A DNA stretch of 64,000 bases from positions 1-64,000 of the forward strand of contig JAIBAX010000006.1 in assembly GCA_019694955.1 (NCBI GenBank). The letters run 5' to 3'. Positions 34,759-44,889 of the stretch are shown here, in pieces (within the stretch, counting starts at the first letter, position 1; every line of letters begins with the position of its first letter). The translations under genes were made by a program, and so were the position numbers. Source of the DNA: Chitinophagales bacterium. Lineage in GTDB: Bacteria > Bacteroidota > Bacteroidia > Chitinophagales > JADIYW01. The notes below the pieces were generated by a model, which saw only the letters and a list, made by a program, of their open reading frames with translations, was not told the origin of the DNA and searched no databases.

Positions 34759-35871
34759 TTAGTTTGTTTTTACACCATCGTGAACAATCTCGCCATTATG
34801 GCTGATACAACAACCTTTCACTAAATCGTCCTCAAAGTTCAGGTGGAGATTACCTTCTTTGTCGATGATTAATTTTAGGAAGTTGATGATATTCTTACCA
34901 TATAATTTACTGGCATCTGAAGAAGTATCGGAAGGAAGGGTAGAGTTTCCAACTATTTTTACGCCGTTGAAATCGACAATTTTGGCATTTTCCGTCAACT
35001 CGCAGTTACCACCAGTTGAAGCCGCCAAATCGATGATAACAGAACCTTGTTTCATTTTTTCGAGCATAGCTTTCGTTACCAAAATAGGTGCTTTTCTCCC
35101 TGGAATTTGTGCCGTTGTAATGACAATATCTGACTTGATAACATGTTCAAATATTTTTGCCGCCTGCTTCTGTTTATATTCTTCGGATTGCTCTACGGCA
35201 TAGCCACCTGCTTTGGAGGCATCTGCGGCACCTTCTACTTCTACGAATTTCGCTCCTAAGCTCATCACTTCTTCTTTTACGGCGGGTCTGGTGTCAAAAA
35301 CTTCTACGACCGCACCTAAACGCTTAGCGGTGGCAATAGCTTGAAGACCAGCCACTCCGGCACCTAAAATTAACACTTTTGCAGGTGTTACCGTTCCGGC
35401 TGCCGTCATCAGCATCGGAAATAGGCGAGGGTAGTGGTGTGCCGCCAGTATCACGGCTTTATATCCGGCTAAGTTTGCCTGTGAAGAAAGAACGTCCATC
35501 GCCTGTGCACGGGTAGTGCGTGGTATGGCATCTAAACTAAAAACACTCAATCCCTTAGAAGCGAATGTCGCCATCTTTTCTTTATTAAAAAGGGGTTGCA
35601 GTTGTGCCAACAAAACAGCTCCATTTTTGGCACTGTCGTCTTCTCTCAAGCCTTCGATACCGATAATGAGGTCGGCATTGGCGAGGATTTCTGTCCTTGA
35701 TTTGATGGATGCTTGTATATCTGCATAAGCGGTATCGCTGGCAAAGGCACCGTCTCCGGCACCGGATTCCACCCATACTTCGGCTTTCATGCCTATCAAT
35801 GTCTGCACGCTTTCGGGCAACATTGCCACCCGTTGATCGCCATTTTTCTCCTTTAATATCCCAACAATCAT
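34759..35871 (-). CDS. pntAA: NAD(P) transhydrogenase alpha subunit, NAD-binding part
   Basis: A 370-residue soluble subunit that binds NAD(H). KEKNGDQRVAMLPESVQTL at the start and the Rossmann motif VLILGAGVAGLQAIATAKRL (about 167-186) with VEVFDTRPAVKEEV define the alanine dehydrogenase/PNT family. TAQIPGRKAPILVTKAMLEK, then GSVIIDLAASTGGNCELT, is also conserved. It is the first gene of the operon. A -7 box TAACTTTG lies at 35899-35892. Confidence 0.95.
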   Translation of the reverse strand: MIVGILKEKNGDQRVAMLPESVQTLIGMKAEVWVESGAGDGAFASDTAYADIQASIKSRTEILANADLIIGIEGLREDDSAKNGAVLLAQLQPLFNKEKMATFASKGLSVFSLDAIPRTTRAQAMDVLSSQANLAGYKAVILAAHHYPRLFPMLMTAAGTVTPAKVLILGAGVAGLQAIATAKRLGAVVEVFDTRPAVKEEVMSLGAKFVEVEGAADASKAGGYAVEQSEEYKQKQAAKIFEHVIKSDIVITTAQIPGRKAPILVTKAMLEKMKQGSVIIDLAASTGGNCELTENAKIVDFNGVKIVGNSTLPSDTSSDASKLYGKNIINFLKLIIDKEGNLHLNFEDDLVKGCCISHNGEIVHDGVKTN

Positions 35872-35891
35872 GTAGTCTGAAATTAATTTTG

Positions 35892-35899
35892 CAAAGTTA
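35892..35899 (-). promoter_or_regulatory. -7 box of the transhydrogenase operon
   Basis: TAACTTTG on the minus strand, 20 bases before the ATG at 35871. No clear -33 box. Confidence 0.45.
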
Positions 35900-35999
35900 T
35901 TAGTTTAAACAGGAAGAAAAAACGCCTAATATTGTTAAAATCTTAACAATTTATCCTTACATTTTTATGTTCTAATAAAAAGAAGTATTTTTTTAGGAA

Positions 36000-36250
36000 T
36001 ATTAAACTAAGGCCATCAACTTTCCTGCCTTACCAAACTTGCTACTGTTCGATTTGTTCTGAAAGGCATGTCATAACACAGTACAGCGAGGATTTACAAT
36101 CCACTTCCATTACTTCCCTTCGTTGACAAATTCTTCAATTGCTTTGAACGACATTGTTCACGGGGATTCCAAATCCCCAACGTCTTATCTTCGACATGCG
36201 CTTGCGCTTAACATGTTGAAGAGCAGTGGGAAGTAGCTTTTATGTTCAAA
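36000..36250. repeat. REP-like palindromes in an otherwise empty spacer
   Basis: No gene was found between 35872 and 36250. Three hairpins stand out: GGATT-TAC-AATCC (36090-36102), GGGGATT-CCA-AATCCCC (36162-36178) and a 10-bp stem CTTCGACATG / CATGTTGAAG (36189-36198 with 36212-36221, one G-T pair). The first two share a GGATT/AATCC core like short REP sequences. AGTACAGCGA (36080-36089) equals the start of the minus strand of the hairpin unit repeated at 40243-41152. Confidence 0.45.
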
Positions 36251-36562
36251 TCAAGCGTCAAATTCTGCATAGTAAATTATCCTTTTCACTTTCTCATCGT
36301 CTGACTTGTATTCGACCGATTTTTGTATGTCTGCATAACAATCCTTAATAATGCTCATTTCTAAAAAATAATCAAATCCGGGACATTTGAAATTTTGTAT
36401 ATCAGCAATGTTCATTTCCATTTCGTCTAATGTTAATTTCAAAACCGTTGCTTCAGAATATATTTCAAATCTATCATTTAGCCTCTTTGCAAAAACCAAA
36501 TGCATAAACTCATCGGTGTCTTCATATTGATTACATTGTAATATAGCTTCTTTTAAGTCCAT
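36251..36562 (-). CDS. Hypothetical protein, 103 residues
   Basis: No family recognised. A small acidic soluble protein (MDLKEAILQCNQYEDTDE at the start, IIYYAEFDA at the end) without signal peptide. Its size and composition resemble immunity proteins found singly in Bacteroidota, but nothing proves it. A TTG 33 bases upstream would add 11 residues; the ATG at 36562 is preferred. It is followed by REP-like palindromes and lies 85 bases from the next unknown gene on the same strand. Confidence 0.55.
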   Translation of the reverse strand: MDLKEAILQCNQYEDTDEFMHLVFAKRLNDRFEIYSEATVLKLTLDEMEMNIADIQNFKCPGFDYFLEMSIIKDCYADIQKSVEYKSDDEKVKRIIYYAEFDA

Positions 36563-36647
36563 GATCTGCGTAAATAGTTTTTTTGTTAACGGCAATCGGA
36601 TTTGCTAAAATTTAAATTCTCTTTCTTATTTGAAACCATAACAAAGG

Positions 36648-37175
36648 TCAAGTTTGTCTGTACACGCTATTCTGATTAATTATTTTATCAATTAGTTCAG
36701 TATCATAACCACAAAGCACTTTGACAGGAATCTGAACATGATTTTTTATAAAGTCAAAATTTTCTTTCTGCGCAACACTGAATGAGACAATTTCAATAAT
36801 GTCCTTCCCTAAAGTTTTCTCCTCATAAGTGAAATTAACTGGAGAATAAGCATTAAATCCTAATATTTTTCTATCTCTTTTGCGTATGAAAAATGGCCAA
36901 TCATTTCTAAACTCGGGTGTATTTATAGCTTCACATCGGTATTTATAACTTAACGCAAATTTAGATTCGTTGATATAATCAACATCATCAATGCTATAAA
37001 TTGTAAATGATTCTGTACTAAACAAGTTTTCTAAAAAAATCAGTTCAGCCATTTCAAATGATTGACCATTTTTTAGTGTCATTTTACAGGGTAGTGTAAT
37101 TAACTGAGACTTCTCCGAGTTCTGAATTGTAAAACCGATACTAAATGCCTTGTCTAGAATGTGTTGCAAAATCAC
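36648..37175 (-). CDS. Hypothetical protein, 175 residues
   Basis: No family recognised. A soluble protein beginning with GTG at 37175 after AAGG. It is rich in beta-type segments (SQLITLPCKMTLKNGQSFEM and WPFFIRKRDRKILGFNAY) and has no signal peptide. Together with the gene at 36251 and the short frame at 37344 it forms a small group of orphan genes with high A+T next to repeats, a setting typical of recently acquired or decaying genes. Confidence 0.55.
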   Translation of the reverse strand: MILQHILDKAFSIGFTIQNSEKSQLITLPCKMTLKNGQSFEMAELIFLENLFSTESFTIYSIDDVDYINESKFALSYKYRCEAINTPEFRNDWPFFIRKRDRKILGFNAYSPVNFTYEEKTLGKDIIEIVSFSVAQKENFDFIKNHVQIPVKVLCGYDTELIDKIINQNSVYRQT

Positions 37176-37343
37176 CCTTAATATTTTATTTCAATTTCTG
37201 TATTATTTTGATTTAAACAACTGGTTTTCTATCCAAATCACTGTATGGATAATGTCCTGCTTCTTTGAATTTACGAATATATACATTTGGAGTGATGTTT
37301 CCAAGTTAAAAAGTTCAGTCGAATACTTACTGAGCAAGAACTA

Positions 37344-37499
37344 ATGCAATATTTTAATACAAAAAAACCATCAAGAAAGGAAATCGAAGATAATTTTGAC
37401 TTTTTTGATGATATCGAAAGAGGACATGGCGTTTGTATTATCGTTTATAAGGACAATCTCCCTGATGAAATTTTCTTTGCCGGATATTCATTTGATTAG
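37344..37499 (+). CDS. Short orphan protein or gene remnant, 51 residues
   Basis: The frame encodes MQYFNTKKPSRKEIEDNF, then DFFDDIERGHGVCII and VYKDNLPDEIFFAGYSFD, which reads as real protein. It overlaps by one base the end of another frame (protein-like from about 37260, TNIYIWSDVSKLKSSVEYLL), so the two may be halves of one gene split by a frameshift. No family recognised. Confidence 0.4.
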   Translation: MQYFNTKKPSRKEIEDNFDFFDDIERGHGVCIIVYKDNLPDEIFFAGYSFD

Positions 37500-37519
37500 A
37501 ATATCACAAGAACTGCCCA

Positions 37520-37861
37520 TCACTTTTTCTTTTTCTCGGGGGTTTTCTCCACAAACTCGTAACCTACCATCAACCAATACGTTATGTCTTCTTCGTTTGC
37601 CAATCCTTCTGGTTCAACGAACAAAAAACCTTTCATCGGTTTTCCCGTGAACTTCATTTCCTTACAATGCGAATTTTGTAAAAGTTCATCATATCGTTCA
37701 GCGATACACCTAACCATCAGTTCATCTTTCACAATACCTGCAAACATCTTTCCTTGCAACATAAAAGCTAGCCCGCCAAACATGCTCTTTTCGATAGCAT
37801 CGGGAGATGCTCGTGCGATTATTTCCCGCATTCTCGTTGCTAGGTGTTCATCAAAAGCCAT
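37520..37861 (-). CDS. TfoX/Sxy family N-terminal domain protein
   Basis: A 113-residue protein equal to the TfoX N-terminal domain: MREIIARASPDAIEKSMFGG, then LAFMLQGKMFAGIVKDELMV, and FTGKPMKGFLFVEPEG. In gamma-proteobacteria TfoX/Sxy is a competence regulator with two domains; single-domain versions are widespread and of unknown role. The C terminus is a lysine run. It follows the DUF1569 gene by two bases. Confidence 0.85.
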   Translation of the reverse strand: MAFDEHLATRMREIIARASPDAIEKSMFGGLAFMLQGKMFAGIVKDELMVRCIAERYDELLQNSHCKEMKFTGKPMKGFLFVEPEGLANEEDITYWLMVGYEFVEKTPEKKKK

Positions 37862-37863
37862 GT

Positions 37864-38304
37864 TTATACATTAAACTGCGTCAAGTGATGGTTCATATGT
37901 TTTCTGAACAAAACATCCCACTCCTCAAAGGTGAGGTCGCCAAAAATGGGGTGTGCGGTTGGCGAATACTTTGAAGCATCTATCGCATAAAATTCATTCA
38001 ATAATCCCACGAGTTTTGATTTTTCTAATTCAAAATTTTTTGGGTCTGCAACAATAAATGATTTATCTGTAGGAAGGTTCTTCTGAAACGGTCTATTGGA
38101 ATGAATCATAAAATTTTTAATCCATGTGCCAAAAAGTTTTCCTAAAACACTTTGCTTTAGATTGCGCTTACCCAATGCCTGCTCCAAGGAGACCTGTAGG
38201 TGTGCCAACATTTGTGCGGCATCCATTTTACCCCATTTTCTGGGCGTATCATATTGTAAACGGTTTAATCTTTCCAATAAAACCTCTTTTGTCATCTGAT
38301 CCAT
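37864..38304 (-). CDS. DUF1569 family protein (DinB-like fold)
   Basis: A 146-residue protein. WGKMDAAQMLAHLQVSLEQA at the start and HPIFGDLTFEEWDVLFRKHM with NHHLTQFNV at the end match DUF1569, whose His residues are placed as in DinB/YfiT metal-binding proteins. Function unknown, possibly a metal-dependent thiol transferase. The ATG at 38304 is chosen over a longer frame because it gives the usual family start. It lies downstream of pyrG on the same strand. Confidence 0.75.
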   Translation of the reverse strand: MDQMTKEVLLERLNRLQYDTPRKWGKMDAAQMLAHLQVSLEQALGKRNLKQSVLGKLFGTWIKNFMIHSNRPFQKNLPTDKSFIVADPKNFELEKSKLVGLLNEFYAIDASKYSPTAHPIFGDLTFEEWDVLFRKHMNHHLTQFNV

Positions 38305-38389
38305 AACAACCTTTTTAATTATTGACTTAAAGTTAGCAATTAAAATTGTACTGATACGCATTTATGCTATTTTCACGAAGCATTCACCA

Positions 38390-40048
<1,659 letters not shown>

Positions 40049-40119
40049 TTATATATTTCTCTAAAGCTACATATTTAATTGTCATTAATTTATTAATTGC
40101 AAGATGTGGGGATGGTTCA

Positions 40120-41155
40120 CTGTCATCGGTTCATAGTTCACCGTGTGAGGTCTCCTTGGTGTACTTTGTGAAAAATCTTGGCGTACTTTGTGGTTAAGGA
40201 ATATCACAAAGTCCTCTAAGCATACACAAAGTTTCCCAAAGTTGTCGCAGTACGCAATACGAATATCACTGTACTAATTTGGAAATGTGAGGATTTGAAA
40301 ATTGAAGATGTAGCTCTTGCTACAAGTGACAATAAAACTTAACCAATGTCGCAGTACGCAATACGAAGATCTCTGTACTAAAAAGTTCACAGTGGTCAGT
40401 TCACAGTTCACAGACATTTGTGGTTAAGGAATATCACAAAGTCCTCTAAGCATACACAAGTTTCCCAAAGTTGTCGCAGTACACAATACGAATATCGCTG
40501 TACTAAAAAGTTCACATTGGTCAGTTCACAGTTCACAGACATTTGGGAATGTGAGGATTTGAAAATTTGAAGATGTAGCTCTTGCTACTAATGACTAAAA
40601 AACTTAACCAATGTCGCACTACGCAATACGAATATCGCTGTACTAAAAAAGTTCACAGTTCACAGACATTTGTGGTTAAGGAATATCACAAAGTTGTCGC
40701 AATACGCAATACGAATATCGCTGTACTAAAAAAGTTCACAGTGGTCAGTTCATAGTTCACAGACATTTGGGAATGTGGAGACGTGGGAATCTTGGTGTAC
40801 TTTGTGAAAAATCTTGGCGTACTTTGTGGTTAAGGAATATCACAAAGTCCTCTATGCATACACAAGTTTCCCAAAGTTGTCGCAGTACACAATACGAATA
40901 TCGCTGTACTAACTAGGTTCACAGTGGTCAGTTCACAGACATTTGGGAATGTGAGGATTTGAAAATTTGAAGATGTAGGCTCCCGCTACTAATGACTAAA
41001 AAACTTAACCAATGGTCGCAGTACGCAATACGAATATCGCTGTACTAATTTGGAAATGGGAGGATTTGAAAATTTGAAGATGTAGCTCTTGCTACTAATG
41101 ACTAAAAAACTTAACCAATGGTCGCAGTACGCAATACGAATATCGCTGTACGAAA
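40120..41155. repeat. Modular repeat array of about 1 kb, eight copies of a hairpin unit
   Basis: This noncoding stretch is built from a few modules in varying order. Unit A (about 33 bases, core CAGTACGCAATACGAATATC then GCTGTAC) occurs eight times, near 40243, 40348, 40472, 40612, 40695, 40878, 41014 and 41120. Between copies lie unit C (GTGAGGATTTGAAAATTTG, then GTAGCTCTTGCTAC), unit D (AAAGTTCACAGTGGTCAGT with TTCACAG runs), and unit E (GTGGTTAAGGAATATCACA then AAGTCCTCTA). On the minus strand A folds as AGTAC-(A)-GCGATA, loop TTCG, TATTGC-GTACT. No frame longer than chance is present. Confidence 0.85.
40155..40242 (+). repeat. CTTTGTG-family module, first copy in the array
   Basis: Two near-repeats, CTTGGTGTACTTTGTGAAAA and CTTGGCGTACTTTGTGG, are followed by inverted CACAAAG and CCCAAAG blocks. 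A second almost identical copy is at 40791-40877. Related shorter copies occur at 15473-15510 and 25820-25857, so this is a genome-wide family rather than something local. Confidence 0.6.
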
Positions 41156-41204
41156 TACACGATATTATTTTTTACCGTAACTTTACACAAATATTTGATA
41201 TATC

Positions 41205-43235
41205 ATGCATTTAAACATTAGAAAATTTGGAATTGGCATTTTATGCCTACTGGGAATCATGAGTTCCTGTAAACAAAAAGGCACTGGAAAGACCGTTGGA
41301 TTTGATGTTTCCACGATGGACACTACCGTTTCTCCGTGTGATGATTTTGATCAGTTTGCCAATGGTGGCTGGAAGAAAAACACCAAAATCCCTTCCACGG
41401 AAGCTTCTTGGGGTGCTTTTGAAATCTTGAATAAAGAAAATGAAAGCAAGCAAAAAGGCATTATACAAGAAGTGCTGAATGGAAGCCATAAAAAAGGCTC
41501 TAATGGACAACTTATCAGTGATTTCTATAAATCTTATATGGACACAGTAACCATTGAAAAATTGGGTACATCCTCCATACAACCTTATTTTGACAAAATT
41601 GACAAAGCGACGAACTTCGATGACCTGCTCTATATCAATGGAACTCTACCCAATATGGATAACTTCTTTAATTATTATGTTGAAGCCGATTTAAAAGATA
41701 CTAAAGTTAACCAATTCTATATTGTACAAAGTGGTCTGGTAATGGGAGATAGGGAGTACTATCTTTCAAATGCGTCTGATATGGTGAGTATTCGTACAAA
41801 ATATATGAACTTCTTAAAAAACATGCATGTCTTAATTGGTCAAACGCCAGAGCAGTCCACCGTTTCTGCCAACACCATTTTTGCCTTGGAAAAGAAAATT
41901 GCAGAAATACATCTTGCCAAAGAAGAAATGCGTGACCCTGTAAAAACATACAATAAAAAATCATATGCAGAACTAAAAGCATTGGCAACCAATATCAATT
42001 TCGACAAATTCTTTGAAGGCTTAGGCAAAAAACCAACAGAAGTGTCTATTGATAATGTTGAGATTATTACAAAAACAAATGCTCTTATAAAAACTGTTCC
42101 GTTGGCAGATTGGAAAGCATATCTCAAATGGCAACTGTTAACCAACATGGCGCCCTACTTAAATAAGTCGTTGGAAAAAGAGCGTTTTGCTTTCTTCGGT
42201 ACAGTCATGAATGGCATTGCCGAACAAAAACCAAGAGATGAAAGAGGCTTGAGAAATGTAAATAGATCACTCGGTGAACCATTCGGAAAATTATTTGTAG
42301 AAAAATATTTCTCTGAAACTTCGAAAAAGAAAATTGGAGAAATGATAGAAAACCTTCGTTCAGTTTACAAGGAACGCGTTCAACAACTCGACTGGATGAC
42401 CGATTCTACAAAAATGGCCGCCGTAAAGAAATTGGATGCCTTCACCTATAAAATCGGCTATCCCAATAAATGGAAAGACTATTCCAAATTAGAAATTTCG
42501 GCAGATAAATTATTCGATAACGTAATAGCTATCAATCGCTATGAAACCAAGCTCATGTTAGACAAACTAGGGAAACCGGTGGATAAAGACGACTGGTTGA
42601 TGACACCACAATTGGTAAATGCTTATTACAATCCAACCAATAACGAGGTAGTATTTCCCGCTGGTATTCTTCAACCGCCATTTTATAATCCGGATGCTGA
42701 TGACGCCATCAACTACGGTGGTATTATGGCTGTCATTGGACATGAATTTACCCACGGTTTTGATGATCAAGGCAGTCAATTTGCTCCTGACGGAACGTTA
42801 AATGATTGGTGGACGGCTGAAGATAAGGCTAAATTTGCCGAAAAAACCAATAAACTTGTAGCGCACTATAATAAATTTGAGGTACTCCCCGGTTTATTCT
42901 GTAATGGTGAATTTACGCAAGGCGAGAACATTGCCGACCAAGGCGGTGTAATTTTGGCGTATTATGCATTGCTAAAATCATTAGAAGGAAAACCCGAACC
43001 AAAACCTATTGATGGCTATACCTATAAACAACGTTTCTTCTTGGGATGGGCGCAAGTATGGAGAGATTTATCAACAGATGAATCTTTAAAAAGCTTAGTG
43101 GCAACCAACCCACACGCACCAGCAAAAGCAAGGATAAATGCCACCCTTTCTAACCTCAAAGAATTTCATGACGCCTGGGGATGTACCTCCGGAAAAATGT
43201 GTACCCCAGAAGCAGAGAGAGCATTGGTCTGGTAA
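41205..43235 (+). CDS. M13-family (neprilysin/PepO-like) metallopeptidase lipoprotein
   Basis: A 676-residue zinc endopeptidase. The N terminus is a lipoprotein signal with IMSSC (Cys22). The zinc site is VIGHEFTHGFDDQG (HEXXH near residue 513), with the third ligand in GENIADQGG near 573 and the substrate-binding VNAYYNPTNNEV upstream. The C terminus MCTPEAERALVW is the M13 ending (CXXW-like). It would be anchored outside the cytoplasm and cut small peptides. It lies directly after the repeat array, so its promoter must sit in the last ~50 bases or inside the array. A strong terminator follows. Confidence 0.93.
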   Translation: MHLNIRKFGIGILCLLGIMSSCKQKGTGKTVGFDVSTMDTTVSPCDDFDQFANGGWKKNTKIPSTEASWGAFEILNKENESKQKGIIQEVLNGSHKKGSNGQLISDFYKSYMDTVTIEKLGTSSIQPYFDKIDKATNFDDLLYINGTLPNMDNFFNYYVEADLKDTKVNQFYIVQSGLVMGDREYYLSNASDMVSIRTKYMNFLKNMHVLIGQTPEQSTVSANTIFALEKKIAEIHLAKEEMRDPVKTYNKKSYAELKALATNINFDKFFEGLGKKPTEVSIDNVEIITKTNALIKTVPLADWKAYLKWQLLTNMAPYLNKSLEKERFAFFGTVMNGIAEQKPRDERGLRNVNRSLGEPFGKLFVEKYFSETSKKKIGEMIENLRSVYKERVQQLDWMTDSTKMAAVKKLDAFTYKIGYPNKWKDYSKLEISADKLFDNVIAINRYETKLMLDKLGKPVDKDDWLMTPQLVNAYYNPTNNEVVFPAGILQPPFYNPDADDAINYGGIMAVIGHEFTHGFDDQGSQFAPDGTLNDWWTAEDKAKFAEKTNKLVAHYNKFEVLPGLFCNGEFTQGENIADQGGVILAYYALLKSLEGKPEPKPIDGYTYKQRFFLGWAQVWRDLSTDESLKSLVATNPHAPAKARINATLSNLKEFHDAWGCTSGKMCTPEAERALVW

Positions 43236-43261
43236 TAACAAAAATTATATTCCTGAAAAAA

Positions 43262-43297
43262 TGTCCAAATAAAGATTCTTATTTGGACATTTTTTTT
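43262..43297 (+). terminator. Rho-independent terminator after the M13 peptidase
   Basis: TGTCCAAATAA (43262-43272) and TTATTTGGACA (43279-43289) pair perfectly around a 6-base loop, followed by eight T. Confidence 0.9.
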
Positions 43298-43324
43298 GTT
43301 AAAACCATAAAATACTTACCTTTG
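43295..43324 (+). promoter_or_regulatory. Promoter of the carboxylase cluster, leaderless start
   Basis: TTTG (43295-43298, formed by the end of the preceding terminator's T run), an 18-base spacer and TACCTTTG (43317-43324). The ATG at 43330 is five bases beyond the box, so transcription should begin at or next to the start codon. Confidence 0.55.
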
Positions 43325-43329
43325 CCAAC

Positions 43330-44880
43330 ATGACTCAAGAGGAGAAATTTAAGTTACTCAGTGAGAAGATTCAGGAAGCTGCTCTGGGAGGAGGAGTCAA
43401 AAGAATTCAAAGCCAACATTCCAAAGGCAAACTCACCGCAAGAGAACGAATAGAATTGCTTCTGGACAAAGGTTCCTTTGAAGAAACAGGAATGTTCGTT
43501 ACCCATCGCTCATCAGATTTTGGATTAGAAAACGAAAAATACCTCGGTGATGGCGTTGTAACAGGTTTCGGCACCATCCATGGCAGACATGTCTATGTTT
43601 TCTCTCAGGATTTTACTGTTTTTGGCGGTTCACTCTCAGAGACGCACGCAGAAAAAATATGCAAAATCATGGATATGGCCATGAAAACAGGTTCTCCTGT
43701 CATTGGTTTAAATGATTCAGGCGGTGCTAGAATTCAAGAAGGTGTCGTTTCATTAGGTGGTTATGCAGATATTTTCTACAGAAACGTACAATCATCAGGC
43801 GTAATACCGCAAATATCTGCCATCATGGGACCATGTGCAGGCGGCGCCGTTTACTCTCCAGCCATGACAGACTTCACCTTTATGGTAGAACATACTTCCT
43901 ATATGTTTGTTACCGGTCCCAATGTTGTGAAGACTGTCACACATGAAGAAGTGACCGCAGAAGAACTTGGTGGCGCACATACACATGCCTCCAAGTCAGG
44001 AGTAACACATTTTACTGCCAGAAATGAACTGGAATGCATAGAGATGGTTAAACAATTGCTCTCTTACATTCCACAAAATTGCGAAGAACAAGCACCTGTT
44101 TATCCATACAAAAGTGAAGATACTGAACTTAGACCAGCACTCAACACGCTTCTACCTACCAATCCTAATCAGCCTTACGACATGCGCGATGTAATAGGCC
44201 ATATCGTAGATAAGGAAACATTCTTTGAGGTACATAAAGAATATGCAGAAAATATCGTTGTTGGATTTGCGCTTTTAGGTGGTCGCAGTATTGGTATTGT
44301 TGCCAACCAACCTGCATTTTTAGCCGGTGTTTTAGATATTAATTCCTCGGTAAAGGCGGCACGTTTTACAAGATTTTGTGATGCCTTTAATGTGCCATTA
44401 TTGGTTCTGGTAGATGTTCCCGGATTCTTGCCAGGCACTGATCAGGAATGGAATGGCATCATCAGGCATGGTTCCAAACTATTATATGCACTGAGTGAAG
44501 CCACCGTACCTAAAGTAACCGTTATCACCAGAAAAGCCTATGGTGGCGCATATGATGTCATGAACTCCAAACACATCGGTGCAGACATGAACTTTGCATG
44601 GCCATCTGCTGAAATTGCCGTCATGGGGCCAAAAGGTGCAGCCGAAATTATCTTTAAAGAAGAAATAAAAAACGCAGAAAACCCTGAAGAAAAATTGCAA
44701 GAAAAAGTAGACGATTATACGCAAACATTTGCAAATCCCTACAGAGCGGCAGCAAGAGGATTTATTGATGAAGTAATAATTCCGGAACAAACCCGAATCA
44801 AATTGCTGAAATCTTTCAAAATGCTTGAAAATAAAGTCGTTAAACTTCCCAAAAAGAAACATGGAAACATCCCATTATAA
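43330..44880 (+). CDS. Acyl-CoA carboxylase, carboxyltransferase (beta) subunit
   Basis: A 516-residue protein of the PccB type. [19 protein letters not shown], then [40 protein letters not shown] and [17 protein letters not shown] form the N-terminal acyl-CoA half. [36 protein letters not shown] and [15 protein letters not shown] form the carboxybiotin half. It moves CO2 from biotin to propionyl-CoA or a similar acyl-CoA. The biotin carboxylase subunit is not in the window. It heads a run of eight plus-strand genes with short gaps. Confidence 0.93.
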   Translation: MTQEEKFKLLSEKIQEAALGGGVKRIQSQHSKGKLTARERIELLLDKGSFEETGMFVTHRSSDFGLENEKYLGDGVVTGFGTIHGRHVYVFSQDFTVFGGSLSETHAEKICKIMDMAMKTGSPVIGLNDSGGARIQEGVVSLGGYADIFYRNVQSSGVIPQISAIMGPCAGGAVYSPAMTDFTFMVEHTSYMFVTGPNVVKTVTHEEVTAEELGGAHTHASKSGVTHFTARNELECIEMVKQLLSYIPQNCEEQAPVYPYKSEDTELRPALNTLLPTNPNQPYDMRDVIGHIVDKETFFEVHKEYAENIVVGFALLGGRSIGIVANQPAFLAGVLDINSSVKAARFTRFCDAFNVPLLVLVDVPGFLPGTDQEWNGIIRHGSKLLYALSEATVPKVTVITRKAYGGAYDVMNSKHIGADMNFAWPSAEIAVMGPKGAAEIIFKEEIKNAENPEEKLQEKVDDYTQTFANPYRAAARGFIDEVIIPEQTRIKLLKSFKMLENKVVKLPKKKHGNIPL

Positions 44881-44889
44881 AGCAAATAT

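Noticed and set aside
40243-41152. CRISPR array (regularly recurring ~33-base units)
   Set aside because: The sequences between units are themselves repeated modules rather than unique spacers, spacing varies from 83 to 183 bases, and no cas gene is in the window.
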